The notes under the pieces were generated by a model, which saw nothing but the letters and a program-made list of their open reading frames with translations, was not told the DNA's origin and made no database searches. A stretch of 30,422 nt of DNA, taken from the NCBI GenBank assembly GCA_900759045.1, contig CAAETU010000006.1, forward strand, positions 1 through 30,422, written 5' to 3'. The translations under genes were made by a program, and so were the position numbers. The stretch is from an uncultured Collinsella sp. GTDB taxonomy: Bacteria; Actinomycetota; Coriobacteriia; Coriobacteriales; Coriobacteriaceae. Positions 7,052 through 13,931 of this stretch are shown here, in pieces. Numbering within the stretch: the stretch's first letter is position 1; each line of letters opens with the position of its first letter.

Positions 7052-8353
7052 ATGGATCAGACGCAGACGAGCGATGACGCTCCCCTGCTCACGCACAGCA
7101 CTCCCCAATCGGGACAAACCACGCTCTTGGCTCAGCAAAAACCTCTCGTGACTATCGTGCACGCCTCGGTCGGCTCGGGCCACAAGGCCGCCGCAAATGC
7201 GATTGCGCAGGCATTCGACCACATCCGCGGCACCAATGGCATCCCCGAGGATGTTGAGATTGAAGTGCTCGATATCCTTGATTTTGGACGCATAAAATTC
7301 GACGGCAACAAAACGGCCGCCTCGTTTACCGGCGCCACGCGCCCAATCTATGACTTGACCTGGCGTTATACCCTTACCGGACACCTGCTTTGGGGCGGTG
7401 GCACGGCATGGTCGCGCATCATGTTCCCCGCATTTAACGATTACGTTCGAACTCGCAGGCCCATTGCCGTGGTAGCCACACATATCACGGCAGCCAACGT
7501 CGCCGTCGGCGCGCGCGTCATTACGGGCATCGACTATCCCGTCATTTGCGTACCGACCGATTACGAAGTCGAGGGTTGGTGGCCCCATAAGGACACCGAC
7601 CTGTTCTGCGTGGCAAACGAGTTTATGGCCGAAACACTCCGACCCCGTAAGGTTCCCGAGGCAAAGATCCGCATTACGGGCATCCCCATTCGCGCCGGGT
7701 TTGATACGGACTACAACCGCGAGGAAGAACTCGAGAAGTTCAATCTCCCCACAGACAAGCTCGTTGTGCTGGTGATGGCCGGCGCAAGTTTGCCTCAACC
7801 GTACGTTCGCTTTCGCGCGGAGATGGACCGCACCCTCCCCTTCCTGCGCAGCTTCGAGGACATGCACTTTGTCTTTTTGCCGGGCAAGGATGCCGAATAT
7901 GCCACCCGTCTCAAAACGCTTTTCGATGCCATGAAACTCGAGAACGTCACGGTTCTTGACTACGTCGATGACATGGCAGCGCTTATGCACGGCTGTGACC
8001 TGGCAATCCTCAAATCTGGCGGACTCACTGTTACCGAATGCCTGTGCGCACACCTGCCTATGATTCTGCTGGGCAAGTCATATGGCCAGGAAAAGGCCAA
8101 CACCACCATGCTCACCGGCATGGGCGCCAGCATGCATGTCACGACCGCACGCGAGCTCATCGTGACGTTGCGCCATCTCCACGATCATCCCGAGTCACTC
8201 AAGGCGCTGCTCATCAATGGCGAGGTCCTTCGCCGCCCACACGCAGCCGAGGATATCGCCATCGCAACCATGGAGCTTGCAGGAAAGCCCCAAAAGCGCA
8301 AACGAGCCTTCTGCCGCTTCTACTGGGGCGAAAAACCCGCGCATATCCGCTAG
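7052..8353 (+). CDS. Glycolipid glycosyltransferase, MGDG synthase/UgtP-like (GT28)
   Basis: A 433-residue enzyme of the MurG-like GT-B group that adds sugars to diacylglycerol. The N-terminal TIVHASVGSGHKAAANAIAQ loop is the MGDG-synthase signature. The C-terminal nucleotide-sugar half shows LVMAGAS, FLPGKDAEY, VLDYVDDMAALMHGCDL, ILKSGGLTVTECL and GQEKANT. The central HITAANVAV and VPTDYEVEGWWPH segments also match UgtP/MGD proteins. It probably acts at the inner face of the membrane to make glycolipids or lipoteichoic acid anchors. Start is ATG at 7052 with GGGGAG upstream. It stands alone between divergent trxB and a hairpin-rich convergent region. Sugar and processivity cannot be predicted. 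Confidence 0.86.
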   Translation: MDQTQTSDDAPLLTHSTPQSGQTTLLAQQKPLVTIVHASVGSGHKAAANAIAQAFDHIRGTNGIPEDVEIEVLDILDFGRIKFDGNKTAASFTGATRPIYDLTWRYTLTGHLLWGGGTAWSRIMFPAFNDYVRTRRPIAVVATHITAANVAVGARVITGIDYPVICVPTDYEVEGWWPHKDTDLFCVANEFMAETLRPRKVPEAKIRITGIPIRAGFDTDYNREEELEKFNLPTDKLVVLVMAGASLPQPYVRFRAEMDRTLPFLRSFEDMHFVFLPGKDAEYATRLKTLFDAMKLENVTVLDYVDDMAALMHGCDLAILKSGGLTVTECLCAHLPMILLGKSYGQEKANTTMLTGMGASMHVTTARELIVTLRHLHDHPESLKALLINGEVLRRPHAAEDIAIATMELAGKPQKRKRAFCRFYWGEKPAHIR

Positions 8354-8367
8354 CACCGGACTGTCCG

Positions 8368-8478
8368 CCGTGGCGCAGGCCGCCCACACATATCATTCCA
8401 TGCTCAAACATTCTCGCTTCGCTTCGCTCGCTGCGAAACTGCGCGTGGAACGATATGTGTGGGCGGCCTGCGCCACGG
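8368..8478. repeat. Family 1 long-hairpin repeat, copy 1
   Basis: A 111-base palindrome starts 14 bases after the glycosyltransferase stop. The outer arms 8368-8394 and 8452-8478 are perfectly complementary over 27 bp. After one A-C mismatch an inner helix follows (8396-8403 with 8443-8450, one G-U pair) and then a 39-base loop beginning TCAAACATTCTCGC and ending CTGCGAAACTGC. The inner helix and loop recur, inverted, at 8706-8753; the outer arms differ strongly between copies. No T-tract follows either end, so it is not a standard terminator. Possible natures are a small structured RNA, a REP-like mobile element, or a DNA cruciform site. Confidence 0.85.
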
Positions 8479-8553
8479 CTATACGTACGCACTAGCAGCC
8501 ATATCGGTTACCCCACTAAAAGCCGCGAAGGGGAACTCGAAAACAAATAATCA

Positions 8554-8603
8554 AAGTAATTCGATCTGACAAAGAGACGGCTCCTTGTCAAATCGAATTA
8601 CTT
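8554..8603 (-). terminator. Terminator hairpin between convergent glycosyltransferase and dut genes
   Basis: Arms 8554-8572 and 8585-8603 pair over 19 positions with a single C-A mismatch, and a GAG/CTC pairing can extend the stem to an ACGG loop. Read leftward the stem is followed by a T-rich tail (complement of AAAACAAATAATCA, 8540-8553), so it best serves the leftward nrdR-dut transcript. The surrounding 8479-8677 has no gene I can support. Confidence 0.65.
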
Positions 8604-8677
8604 GTTAGACACAGCTTCTAGATACAGCATTCGGCTTCAGATGGGAAGCCATAACCGATTGCGAGCATGTAAACGTA

Positions 8678-8781
8678 GCTCGCCCCTGGGAGGCCCCTAT
8701 ATATCGTCCCGCGCGCAGTTTCGCAGCGCAGCGAGAATGTTTGAGCACGGGATGATATATAGGGGCCTCCCAGGGGCGAGC
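8678..8781. repeat. Family 1 long-hairpin repeat, copy 2 (inverted)
   Basis: Arms 8678-8705 and 8754-8781 are perfectly complementary over 28 bp. The inner part (8706-8753) is the reverse complement of the copy 1 core, with a nine-base shorter loop and two inner-helix pairs changed on both sides (T-A to C-G and A-T to G-C). It ends 33 bases beyond the dut stop. The two copies thus flank the terminator at 8554-8603, each just past the end of one of the convergent genes. Confidence 0.85.
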
Positions 8782-8814
8782 GGACATTACAGCAAAGCGT
8801 CTAAGGATGTAAGG

Positions 8815-9258
8815 CTAGGCGACGCCGCTGGAGCCGAAGCCGCCGGCTCCTCGGTCGGTTTTGTCTAGCTCGTCTACCTCTACGAGATTGACCGTGGGGA
8901 CTTCTTGGATGACGAGTTGGGCGATGCGGTCGCCTTTGTTGATCTGGATATTGTTGGTGGGATCTAGGTTGATGAGGATGACCTTAAGCTCGCCTCGATA
9001 GTGGGCGTCGATGAGACCAGGTGTGTTGACTATAGACAGGCCCTGCTTAATGGCTAGACCGCTGCGGGGCTGGACAAAGCCGGCGTAGCCATCGGGCAGC
9101 GCAATGGCCAAGCCAGTGGAGACCAAACGTCGCTCAAAGGGCTTGAGGGTGCAGTCTTCGTTGGCACGGAGGTCAAGGCCGGCATCTGTGGGATGAGCGT
9201 ATTTGGGAAGCTCGACCGTGGGATCGAGACGCTTAATGTTAACGGTAATGTTGGACAT
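8815..9258 (-). CDS. dut: Deoxyuridine 5'-triphosphate nucleotidohydrolase (dUTPase)
   Basis: A 147-residue trimeric dUTPase that hydrolyses dUTP to dUMP and pyrophosphate, keeping uracil out of DNA and feeding dTMP synthesis. All five motifs are visible: DAGLDLRA, PRSGLA, the NTPGLIDAHYRGEL block, GDRIAQLVI and the C-terminal RGAGGFGSSG arm that closes over the active site. Start is ATG at 9258 with AAGGTGA upstream. It begins four bases after the nrdR stop, so the two are almost certainly co-translated from one message. Pairing with nrdR places two dNTP-pool functions together. Confidence 0.96.
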   Translation of the reverse strand: MSNITVNIKRLDPTVELPKYAHPTDAGLDLRANEDCTLKPFERRLVSTGLAIALPDGYAGFVQPRSGLAIKQGLSIVNTPGLIDAHYRGELKVILINLDPTNNIQINKGDRIAQLVIQEVPTVNLVEVDELDKTDRGAGGFGSSGVA

Positions 9259-9262
9259 GAAA

Positions 9263-9706
9263 TCACCTTAGCTTGTCGAGCTCTTGCAAAAACTCGTCGA
9301 CGTCTTTGAAATCACGATAGACCGAGGCAAAGCGAATGTATGCCACCTTGTCGATCTTGCCCAGGCGCTTGAGCACCATATCGCCCAGTTCGTGGGACGT
9401 AACAGCCGTCAGCGTACGCGAACGCAACTCCACCTCGATATCATCGATGATCTCGTTGAGCTTTTTCGTGTCGATATCGCGCTTAATCGTGGCGCGCATC
9501 AGGCCGACCAGCAGCTTGTTGCGATCGAACCGCTGCTTTGAACCGTCGGATTTGATGACCTCGATGGGATCTTCGCAGCGCTCGAACGTCGTAAAACGAT
9601 AATTGCACGAACAGCATTCGCGACGACGCTTGATAGTGTTGTTCGACTCCTGCATACGGGAATCGACAACGCGGGTATGTGCCTTGCCGCATTTGGGACA
9701 GCGCAT
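9263..9706 (-). CDS. nrdR: Transcriptional repressor of ribonucleotide reductase genes
   Basis: A 147-residue regulator with an N-terminal zinc ribbon (CPKC at residues 3-6 and CCSC near 32-35, followed by YRFTTFER) and an ATP-cone domain from about residue 46 (IEVIKSDGSKQRFDRNKL). In the family, ATP and dATP binding sets the oligomeric state and with it repression at NrdR boxes before nrd operons. Start is ATG at 9706 behind an AGGAGGAGG ribosome site. The start codon lies in one arm of an 11 bp inverted repeat. It follows the LysM gene in the same direction after 51 bases, the order also found beside lexA in mycobacteria. Confidence 0.96.
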   Translation of the reverse strand: MRCPKCGKAHTRVVDSRMQESNNTIKRRRECCSCNYRFTTFERCEDPIEVIKSDGSKQRFDRNKLLVGLMRATIKRDIDTKKLNEIIDDIEVELRSRTLTAVTSHELGDMVLKRLGKIDKVAYIRFASVYRDFKDVDEFLQELDKLR

Positions 9707-9743
9707 GGTACCTCCTCCTAAACGATAACAAGGGTACCATGCG
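9702..9743 (-). promoter_or_regulatory. Inverted repeat spanning the nrdR translation start
   Basis: CGCATGGTACC (9702-9712) and GGTACCATGCG (9733-9743) are perfect 11 bp arms separated by 20 bases. In the leftward transcript the arm nearer the gene contains the nrdR ATG, and the loop carries most of the AGGAGGAGG ribosome site. Folding would bury the start codon, so it could be a translational control element. Only the complementarity is observed. Confidence 0.55.
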
Positions 9744-9757
9744 ACCGAGCGGAAATC

Positions 9758-10207
9758 TTACGAACGAGCCGGAACTTTCAGAACTGCACCGGCATCAAGG
9801 GAGCCGCGATCGAGGTGATTGACACTACGAATCATGTCGGAAGTCTCCTGCGTGGAAAGGCCATCGATGGGATGCTCCTGGGCAAGCGACCACAGGGAAT
9901 CGCCGGACTGCACACGAACCGTCTCGTAGGTAACGTTGGCTACGGAATCGGCATATGCAGCGTGACGAGCAGAAAAAACTGACGTGGCGAGCACGAAGAA
10001 CAGGGTGAACGCTACAGCACCAGCAACAATCGTCGAGACCTTAAGGGCAACAGGAGCCAAAGCAACGGACGCACGCTGGGTACGGACGGGTTTAGTGGCA
10101 ACGGCCTGAAAATGAGAACGGCCGCCCTTCACGACCGTGAAGGCAGGCGAGGCGGGCGCCTCAATCTTAAGAGCGAGGTTTCCCTGGACCATATCTGCTG
10201 CGTTCAT
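9758..10207 (-). CDS. LysM-domain membrane protein, YneA-like SOS cell-division inhibitor candidate
   Basis: A 149-residue protein with a basic cytoplasmic N-terminus, one membrane segment at about residues 58-80 (IVAGAVAFTLFFVLATSVF) and an external LysM peptidoglycan-binding domain at about 95-147 (VRVQSGDSLWSLAQEH, ending GAVLKVPA). Start is ATG at 10207. The gene is divergent from lexA, and its promoter contains a LexA-type box in the spacer. B. subtilis YneA and mycobacterial Rv2719c have the same architecture, location and SOS control, and YneA blocks septation during DNA damage. The role is inferred from this parallel; the sequence itself shows only a membrane anchor plus LysM. Confidence 0.82.
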   Translation of the reverse strand: MNAADMVQGNLALKIEAPASPAFTVVKGGRSHFQAVATKPVRTQRASVALAPVALKVSTIVAGAVAFTLFFVLATSVFSARHAAYADSVANVTYETVRVQSGDSLWSLAQEHPIDGLSTQETSDMIRSVNHLDRGSLDAGAVLKVPARS

Positions 10208-10277
10208 TCTGTTCTCCTCTCGTTTGTTTTGACGAGAACTGTTTTATCAAGCCGCGGGGACAAAAAAGTCTAGCGCG

Positions 10278-10291
10278 GGAACGAGTGTTCG
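10278..10291. promoter_or_regulatory. LexA-type (SOS) box 1
   Basis: GGAACGAGTGTTCG contains a perfect GAAC-N4-GTTC inverted repeat of the Gram-positive LexA/DinR type. It lies at or just downstream of the expected transcription start of the leftward LysM gene, as a second repressor site for it. Confidence 0.75.
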
Positions 10292-10297
10292 GTTATT

Positions 10298-10325
10298 ATT
10301 ATCTTCGAACAGTTGTTCCTGTCAA
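10298..10325 (-). promoter_or_regulatory. Promoter of the LysM-nrdR-dut direction
   Basis: On the leftward strand a perfect -35, TTGACA (10325-10320), is followed after 16 bases by GATAAT (10303-10298), a 5 of 6 match to the -10. LexA box 2 fills most of the spacer, so repressor binding would exclude polymerase. The LysM ATG lies about 90 bases downstream. Confidence 0.75.
10306..10319. promoter_or_regulatory. LexA-type (SOS) box 2
   Basis: CGAACAGTTGTTCC fits the CGAAC-N4-GTTC core. It lies inside the spacer of the leftward LysM promoter and about 50 bases upstream of the lexA start codon, so it may affect both directions. Confidence 0.85.
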
Positions 10326-10333
10326 GCAAAAAT

Positions 10334-10347
10334 AGAACATTTGTTTG
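10334..10347. promoter_or_regulatory. LexA-type (SOS) box 3
   Basis: AGAACATTTGTTTG is a GAAC-N4-GTTT site with one change from the perfect repeat, 23 bases before the lexA start codon. It is best placed for autorepression of lexA. No clear -10/-35 pair for lexA can be assigned. Confidence 0.6.
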
Positions 10348-10370
10348 GTATGGGTAGAGAGGAATCCCTG

Positions 10371-11015
10371 ATGGCTCGCAAAATTACCAAGCGTCAGCAG
10401 CAAATTTACGACTTCATCAAGGAATATCAGCAGGAGAAGGGCTATCCGCCCAGTGTGCGCGAGATGGCTTCGGCTGTGGGCCTTTCCTCCCCTAGCACCG
10501 TACATGCGCATCTCTCCGCACTCGAAGCACGCGGCTTGCTCAAGCGTGACGCCACCAAGCCTCGCGCTCTCGAGCTCTTTGACGAGGACGGATCTTCCGT
10601 ATCCATCTCAAAGCTCGATGAGCCCACGGCACCCCGCGGCACGGTATCGCTGCCTCTCGTAGGCCGTGTCGCCGCAGGGATTCCTATCCTTGCCGAGCAG
10701 AATATCGAGGACACCTTTACCATCCCGACCGAGATCGCAACGGACCAGGGGTCCTTTATCCTCGAGGTCCACGGCAATTCGATGATTAACGTCGGCATCT
10801 ATAACGGCGACTACATCATCGTACGCGAGCAGAAGAGCGCCATGAATGGTGAGATTGTCGTAGCCATGATCGATGGTTCCGCAACGGTCAAAACGTTCTA
10901 TAAGGAGCAGGGACGCGTTCGCCTGCAGCCCGAAAACGACACTATGGAGCCTATCTACGCGACAAATCCCACGATTCTGGGCAAGGTTGTCGGCTTGATG
11001 CGCCGGTTTTCGTAA
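10371..11015 (+). CDS. lexA: LexA repressor, SOS response
   Basis: A 214-residue repressor and self-cleaving protease. The N-terminal winged helix-turn-helix (residues 1-70) shows YPPSVREMASAVGLSSPSTVHAHL. The cleavage site A102-G103 lies in GRVAAGIPI. The catalytic serine S137 (GNSM) and lysine K174 (ATVKTFY) form the dyad activated by RecA filaments. Start is ATG at 10371 with GAGAGG upstream; a TTG-started extension has no ribosome site. It is divergent from the YneA-like gene, with three LexA-type boxes between. Its TAA stop overlaps the ATG of the following membrane acyltransferase gene by one base. Confidence 0.97.
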   Translation: MARKITKRQQQIYDFIKEYQQEKGYPPSVREMASAVGLSSPSTVHAHLSALEARGLLKRDATKPRALELFDEDGSSVSISKLDEPTAPRGTVSLPLVGRVAAGIPILAEQNIEDTFTIPTEIATDQGSFILEVHGNSMINVGIYNGDYIIVREQKSAMNGEIVVAMIDGSATVKTFYKEQGRVRLQPENDTMEPIYATNPTILGKVVGLMRRFS

Positions 11016-11719
11016 TGCAAAAACGCATCACCGTCTTTGATACCATTCGCGGGTTTACCATGCTGTCGATGGCGGGATTTCATACCTGCTACGACCTTGC
11101 CTACCTATATGGTTGGGATATGCCCTGGTTTACCCAGACCATCTTCCAGGACATCTGGCGCGCCAGCATCAGTTGGGTATTTTTGCTTATTGCCGGCTGG
11201 ATGTGCACCCTCTCACGCAACAACATTAAGCGTGCCACCAAATATGCCGCTGCCGCTTTGGTCGTATGGATTGCAACGACGCTCGTCTCAGTCGATGACT
11301 CGGTAAACTTCGGCATCATTTTCTGTATGGCGGCGTGCACCGCCATTGTCGCACTCGCGCGTCCGATTCTCGATAGGGTTCCGGCAGCATGGGGTATAAC
11401 GATTTGCCTCATATTCTTTGCCTGTACCTGGAGCATTCCTAAAGCGGTCTACCCTATCCCCTATCTAGCTTGGCTGGGGTTCCCAGGTCCAGACTTTGTC
11501 TCCGGTGATTACTATCCGCCCATACCATTCATATTTATATATCTCACAGGCTTCTTTGCCGCCCGCACGGCACAGAAAGCAAACTGCGAGGCACCAGCAT
11601 GGGCCTATGAAAATCCCATCCCGGCGCTCGCACGCCTCGGACGCCATGCACTGCCGTTCTACCTGCTTCATCAACCGGTTATCTTGGGTGTACTGGAGCT
11701 GATTTATTCCGTTCGGTAA
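11015..11719 (+). CDS. HGSNAT/DUF1624-type membrane acyltransferase
   Basis: A 234-residue polytopic membrane protein starting ITVFDTIRGFTMLSMAGFHTCYDLAYLYG, the signature of the heparan-alpha-glucosaminide N-acetyltransferase catalytic domain (DUF1624), with about six to seven hydrophobic segments. The histidine at residue 23 and the conserved FYLLHQPVI end match the family, whose members move acyl groups across the membrane onto sugars; the bacterial substrate is generally unknown. Its ATG overlaps the lexA stop (TAATG), so it is probably translationally coupled to lexA and rises with it under SOS. Its last 16 bases overlap the end of hflX on the other strand. Confidence 0.8.
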   Translation: MQKRITVFDTIRGFTMLSMAGFHTCYDLAYLYGWDMPWFTQTIFQDIWRASISWVFLLIAGWMCTLSRNNIKRATKYAAAALVVWIATTLVSVDDSVNFGIIFCMAACTAIVALARPILDRVPAAWGITICLIFFACTWSIPKAVYPIPYLAWLGFPGPDFVSGDYYPPIPFIFIYLTGFFAARTAQKANCEAPAWAYENPIPALARLGRHALPFYLLHQPVILGVLELIYSVR

Positions 11720-12993
11720 CGCTCAAGACGTGGTGCGATACGGGCCGGCAGCTTTGCCACAATACGAACGCCGTCCTCAAGATATTCCTCGTGTAGAAGG
11801 ATTCCCTGTTCGTGCATGAGCGTGATTAACGCGCCCTCTCGATACGGGATATCGGCCGAGAGCAACACGTCTGTAGCGGCCGCTTCACGAGCGATGCGGT
11901 CGACTAAGTCATCAAGACCCTCACCCGTCTGAGCCGAGAACAGCACCGCCTCGGGATAGCGTCGGCGGAAGCTCAAGCGGTCGACGCTATCGAGCAGATC
12001 AATTTTATTGAACACAGTAAGCGTCAGGCGCTCACCGGCACCAATCTCGTCAAGGACACGATCAACCGCCTCGAGCTGACGCTCGTAATCCTCATCGGAA
12101 GCGTCTACAACTTTAAGAATCAAATCGGCGCCGAGCACCTCGGAAAGCGTAGATTTAAACGCGTCGACCAGGCCATGGGGCAGCTTTTGAATAAAGCCGA
12201 CGGTATCGGTGATCGTCATGCCACGGCCACCGGGCAAACGGTACGAGCGCGTTGTAGGATCGAGCGTGGCAAACAGCTTATCCTGCGAAAGTACCGTGGA
12301 TCCCGTCAAACGATTAAGCAACGTCGACTTGCCGGCATTGGTGTAGCCAGCCAACGCCACGCGAAACGCCGGCGATTCAATACGGCTTTTCGATTGCACA
12401 TCGCGACGTTGTTCAACCTGTTTCAGTTCGCGTCGAAGCGCAGCGATCTTATTGCGAATCAGGCGACGGTCGACCTCGAGCTGGCTTTCGCCCTGGCCAA
12501 AACGCGATCCAATGCCGCCACGCGTCTGTTCCTTGGCAAGATGGCTCCACATACCTCGCAGACGAGGCAGCAGATACTGCAACTGTGCCAGCTGAACCTG
12601 TAAGCGGCCCTCACGCGTCTGGGCATGCAGGCCAAAGATATCCAAAATCAACGCCGTACGGTCAATAATCTTGACCGGTTCGCCCACGGCTTTCTCAAGA
12701 TAGGACTGCTGTGAGGGCGTCAGGTCGTCGTCGAAGATAACAACATCCGCATCCATGCGATGCACCAAGCCGCACAGCTCCTCGACCTTGCCAGAACCGA
12801 TAAACGATTTGGGATAGGGTTTGACCAGGCGCTGAGACAAGCGTGCCACGCATTGGGCCCCAGCAGTGTGGGCTAGACGCTCGAGCTCGTCGAGCGAACG
12901 GTCGAGCGGCCAGGCGTTATCGCGCCACTCGACACCAACCAAGATGGCGCGCTCAGGTTCAGGCGCCGTGGGGACCAAAGGGAAACGAGCCAT
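11704..12993 (-). CDS. hflX: GTPase HflX
   Basis: A 429-residue ribosome-associated GTPase of the Obg-HflX superfamily; family members split stalled or heat-damaged 70S ribosomes. Residues about 15-210 are the HflX N-terminal domain, with VVIFDDDLTPSQQ and the GPGE-like loop read as GIGSRFGQGESQLEVDRR. The G domain has G1 GYTNAGKS (216-223), G3 DTVGF (263-267) and G4 NKID (329-332). Start is ATG at 12993, overlapping the miaA stop by one base. It is the last gene of the coupled miaB-miaA-hflX set, and its 3' end overlaps that of the convergent acyltransferase gene. Confidence 0.95.
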   Translation of the reverse strand: MARFPLVPTAPEPERAILVGVEWRDNAWPLDRSLDELERLAHTAGAQCVARLSQRLVKPYPKSFIGSGKVEELCGLVHRMDADVVIFDDDLTPSQQSYLEKAVGEPVKIIDRTALILDIFGLHAQTREGRLQVQLAQLQYLLPRLRGMWSHLAKEQTRGGIGSRFGQGESQLEVDRRLIRNKIAALRRELKQVEQRRDVQSKSRIESPAFRVALAGYTNAGKSTLLNRLTGSTVLSQDKLFATLDPTTRSYRLPGGRGMTITDTVGFIQKLPHGLVDAFKSTLSEVLGADLILKVVDASDEDYERQLEAVDRVLDEIGAGERLTLTVFNKIDLLDSVDRLSFRRRYPEAVLFSAQTGEGLDDLVDRIAREAAATDVLLSADIPYREGALITLMHEQGILLHEEYLEDGVRIVAKLPARIAPRLERYRTE

Positions 12994-13931
12994 TAGGCAG
13001 CCTCGATGCGACGGTAAATATCATTAACGACCTCATCGATCGTAAACTCATCCATATCGAACCACACGATGCGATCGTCACGCTTAAACCAGGAAAGCTG
13101 GCGCTTGGCATAGCGACGTGAACGCATCTTGATAAGCTCACGGGCCTCATCCATGGTAATAGCGCCACGCAAGGCATCAATAATCTCTTTGTAACCAATT
13201 GCCTGCATCGACGTGAGCGCATCGCCCAGGCCCTGGTCCATAAGGCCACGGACCTCATCAACCAGTCCCTGCTCAAACATAAGGTCGACACGCAGGTTAA
13301 TGCGCTCATAGAGCACTTCACGACTACGCGTCAGACCAAACCACAAGGCATGATAACGCTCACGCGGAACACTGAATTTCGACTTCTGCTGGGCATATGA
13401 CACGCCATCATCGTGCATCTCGAGCGCACGAATCACACGACGCACGTTATGGGGATGAATCACGGCAGCTGATTCGGGGTCGCGCTCGGCAAGCAGGGCA
13501 TGCAATGCTTCCTCGCCAATGCGCTCGGCAAGCTCCTGATAGCCCACGCGGCGTTCGTCCTCGAGTTCTCCCGAAGGAAAATCCATTTCATCGAGAGCGG
13601 CCTTGAGATACAAGCCCGTACCGCCGCAAAAGACCGGAAGACGCTGCTCGCCAAGCAAACGCTCGACATGTGCTCGGGCGTCCGACTGGTAGAGCGCAGC
13701 AGAATACGCGACGCCGGGATCCACGATATCGATAAGGCGAAGAGGTGCCGAGCACTCCTCAGGCATCATTTTGGCCGTACCGATGTCCATGCCGCGATAG
13801 ATTTGCATCGCGTCACACGACAACACTTCGGACGAAAGACGAGCGGCCAGGCGATCGGCAACATCGCTTTTGCCGACCGCCGTCGGACCGACAATCGCTA
13901 CGGCAGAAAGGCTTGCACCGGGGGAAATCAT
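12993..13931 (-). CDS. miaA: tRNA dimethylallyltransferase
   Basis: A 312-residue enzyme that adds the dimethylallyl group to N6 of A37 in tRNAs reading codons that start with U, supplying the substrate of MiaB. The P-loop GPTAVGKS is at residues 15-22. The family blocks LSCDAMQIYRGMDIGTAK and VFCGGTGLYLKA, and the C-terminal TRRYAKRQLSWFK-like region (MRSRRYAKRQLSWFKRDD), are present. Start is ATG at 13931, overlapping the miaB stop (TAATG); a longer upstream frame lies inside miaB and is rejected. The two consecutive steps of the i6A/ms2i6A pathway are therefore encoded side by side. Confidence 0.96.
   Translation of the reverse strand: MISPGASLSAVAIVGPTAVGKSDVADRLAARLSSEVLSCDAMQIYRGMDIGTAKMMPEECSAPLRLIDIVDPGVAYSAALYQSDARAHVERLLGEQRLPVFCGGTGLYLKAALDEMDFPSGELEDERRVGYQELAERIGEEALHALLAERDPESAAVIHPHNVRRVIRALEMHDDGVSYAQQKSKFSVPRERYHALWFGLTRSREVLYERINLRVDLMFEQGLVDEVRGLMDQGLGDALTSMQAIGYKEIIDALRGAITMDEARELIKMRSRRYAKRQLSWFKRDDRIVWFDMDEFTIDEVVNDIYRRIEAA

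Noticed and set aside
6935..8053. Leftward extension of trxB to 685 codons
   Set aside because: The added part is antisense to the glycosyltransferase; the ATG at 6934 has a strong ribosome site and gives the normal TrxB N-terminus.
8368..8781. CRISPR array or integron attC sites as explanation for the repeats
   Set aside because: Only two inverted copies, no regular spacers, no cas or integrase gene, and arms far longer than CRISPR repeats.
8602..8868. 88-codon rightward frame through the family 1 palindrome
   Set aside because: It crosses the hairpin repeat and the end of dut and resembles no protein; the palindrome explains the openness.
9483..9740. Out-of-frame short frame starting in the upstream arm of the nrdR inverted repeat
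   Set aside because: Its ATG exists only because the arm is the complement of the nrdR start region; no ribosome site precedes it.
10232..10245. Fourth LexA box near GAGAACTGTTTTAT
   Set aside because: It has GAAC followed by TGTT with wrong spacing, so no GAAC-N4-GTTC core.
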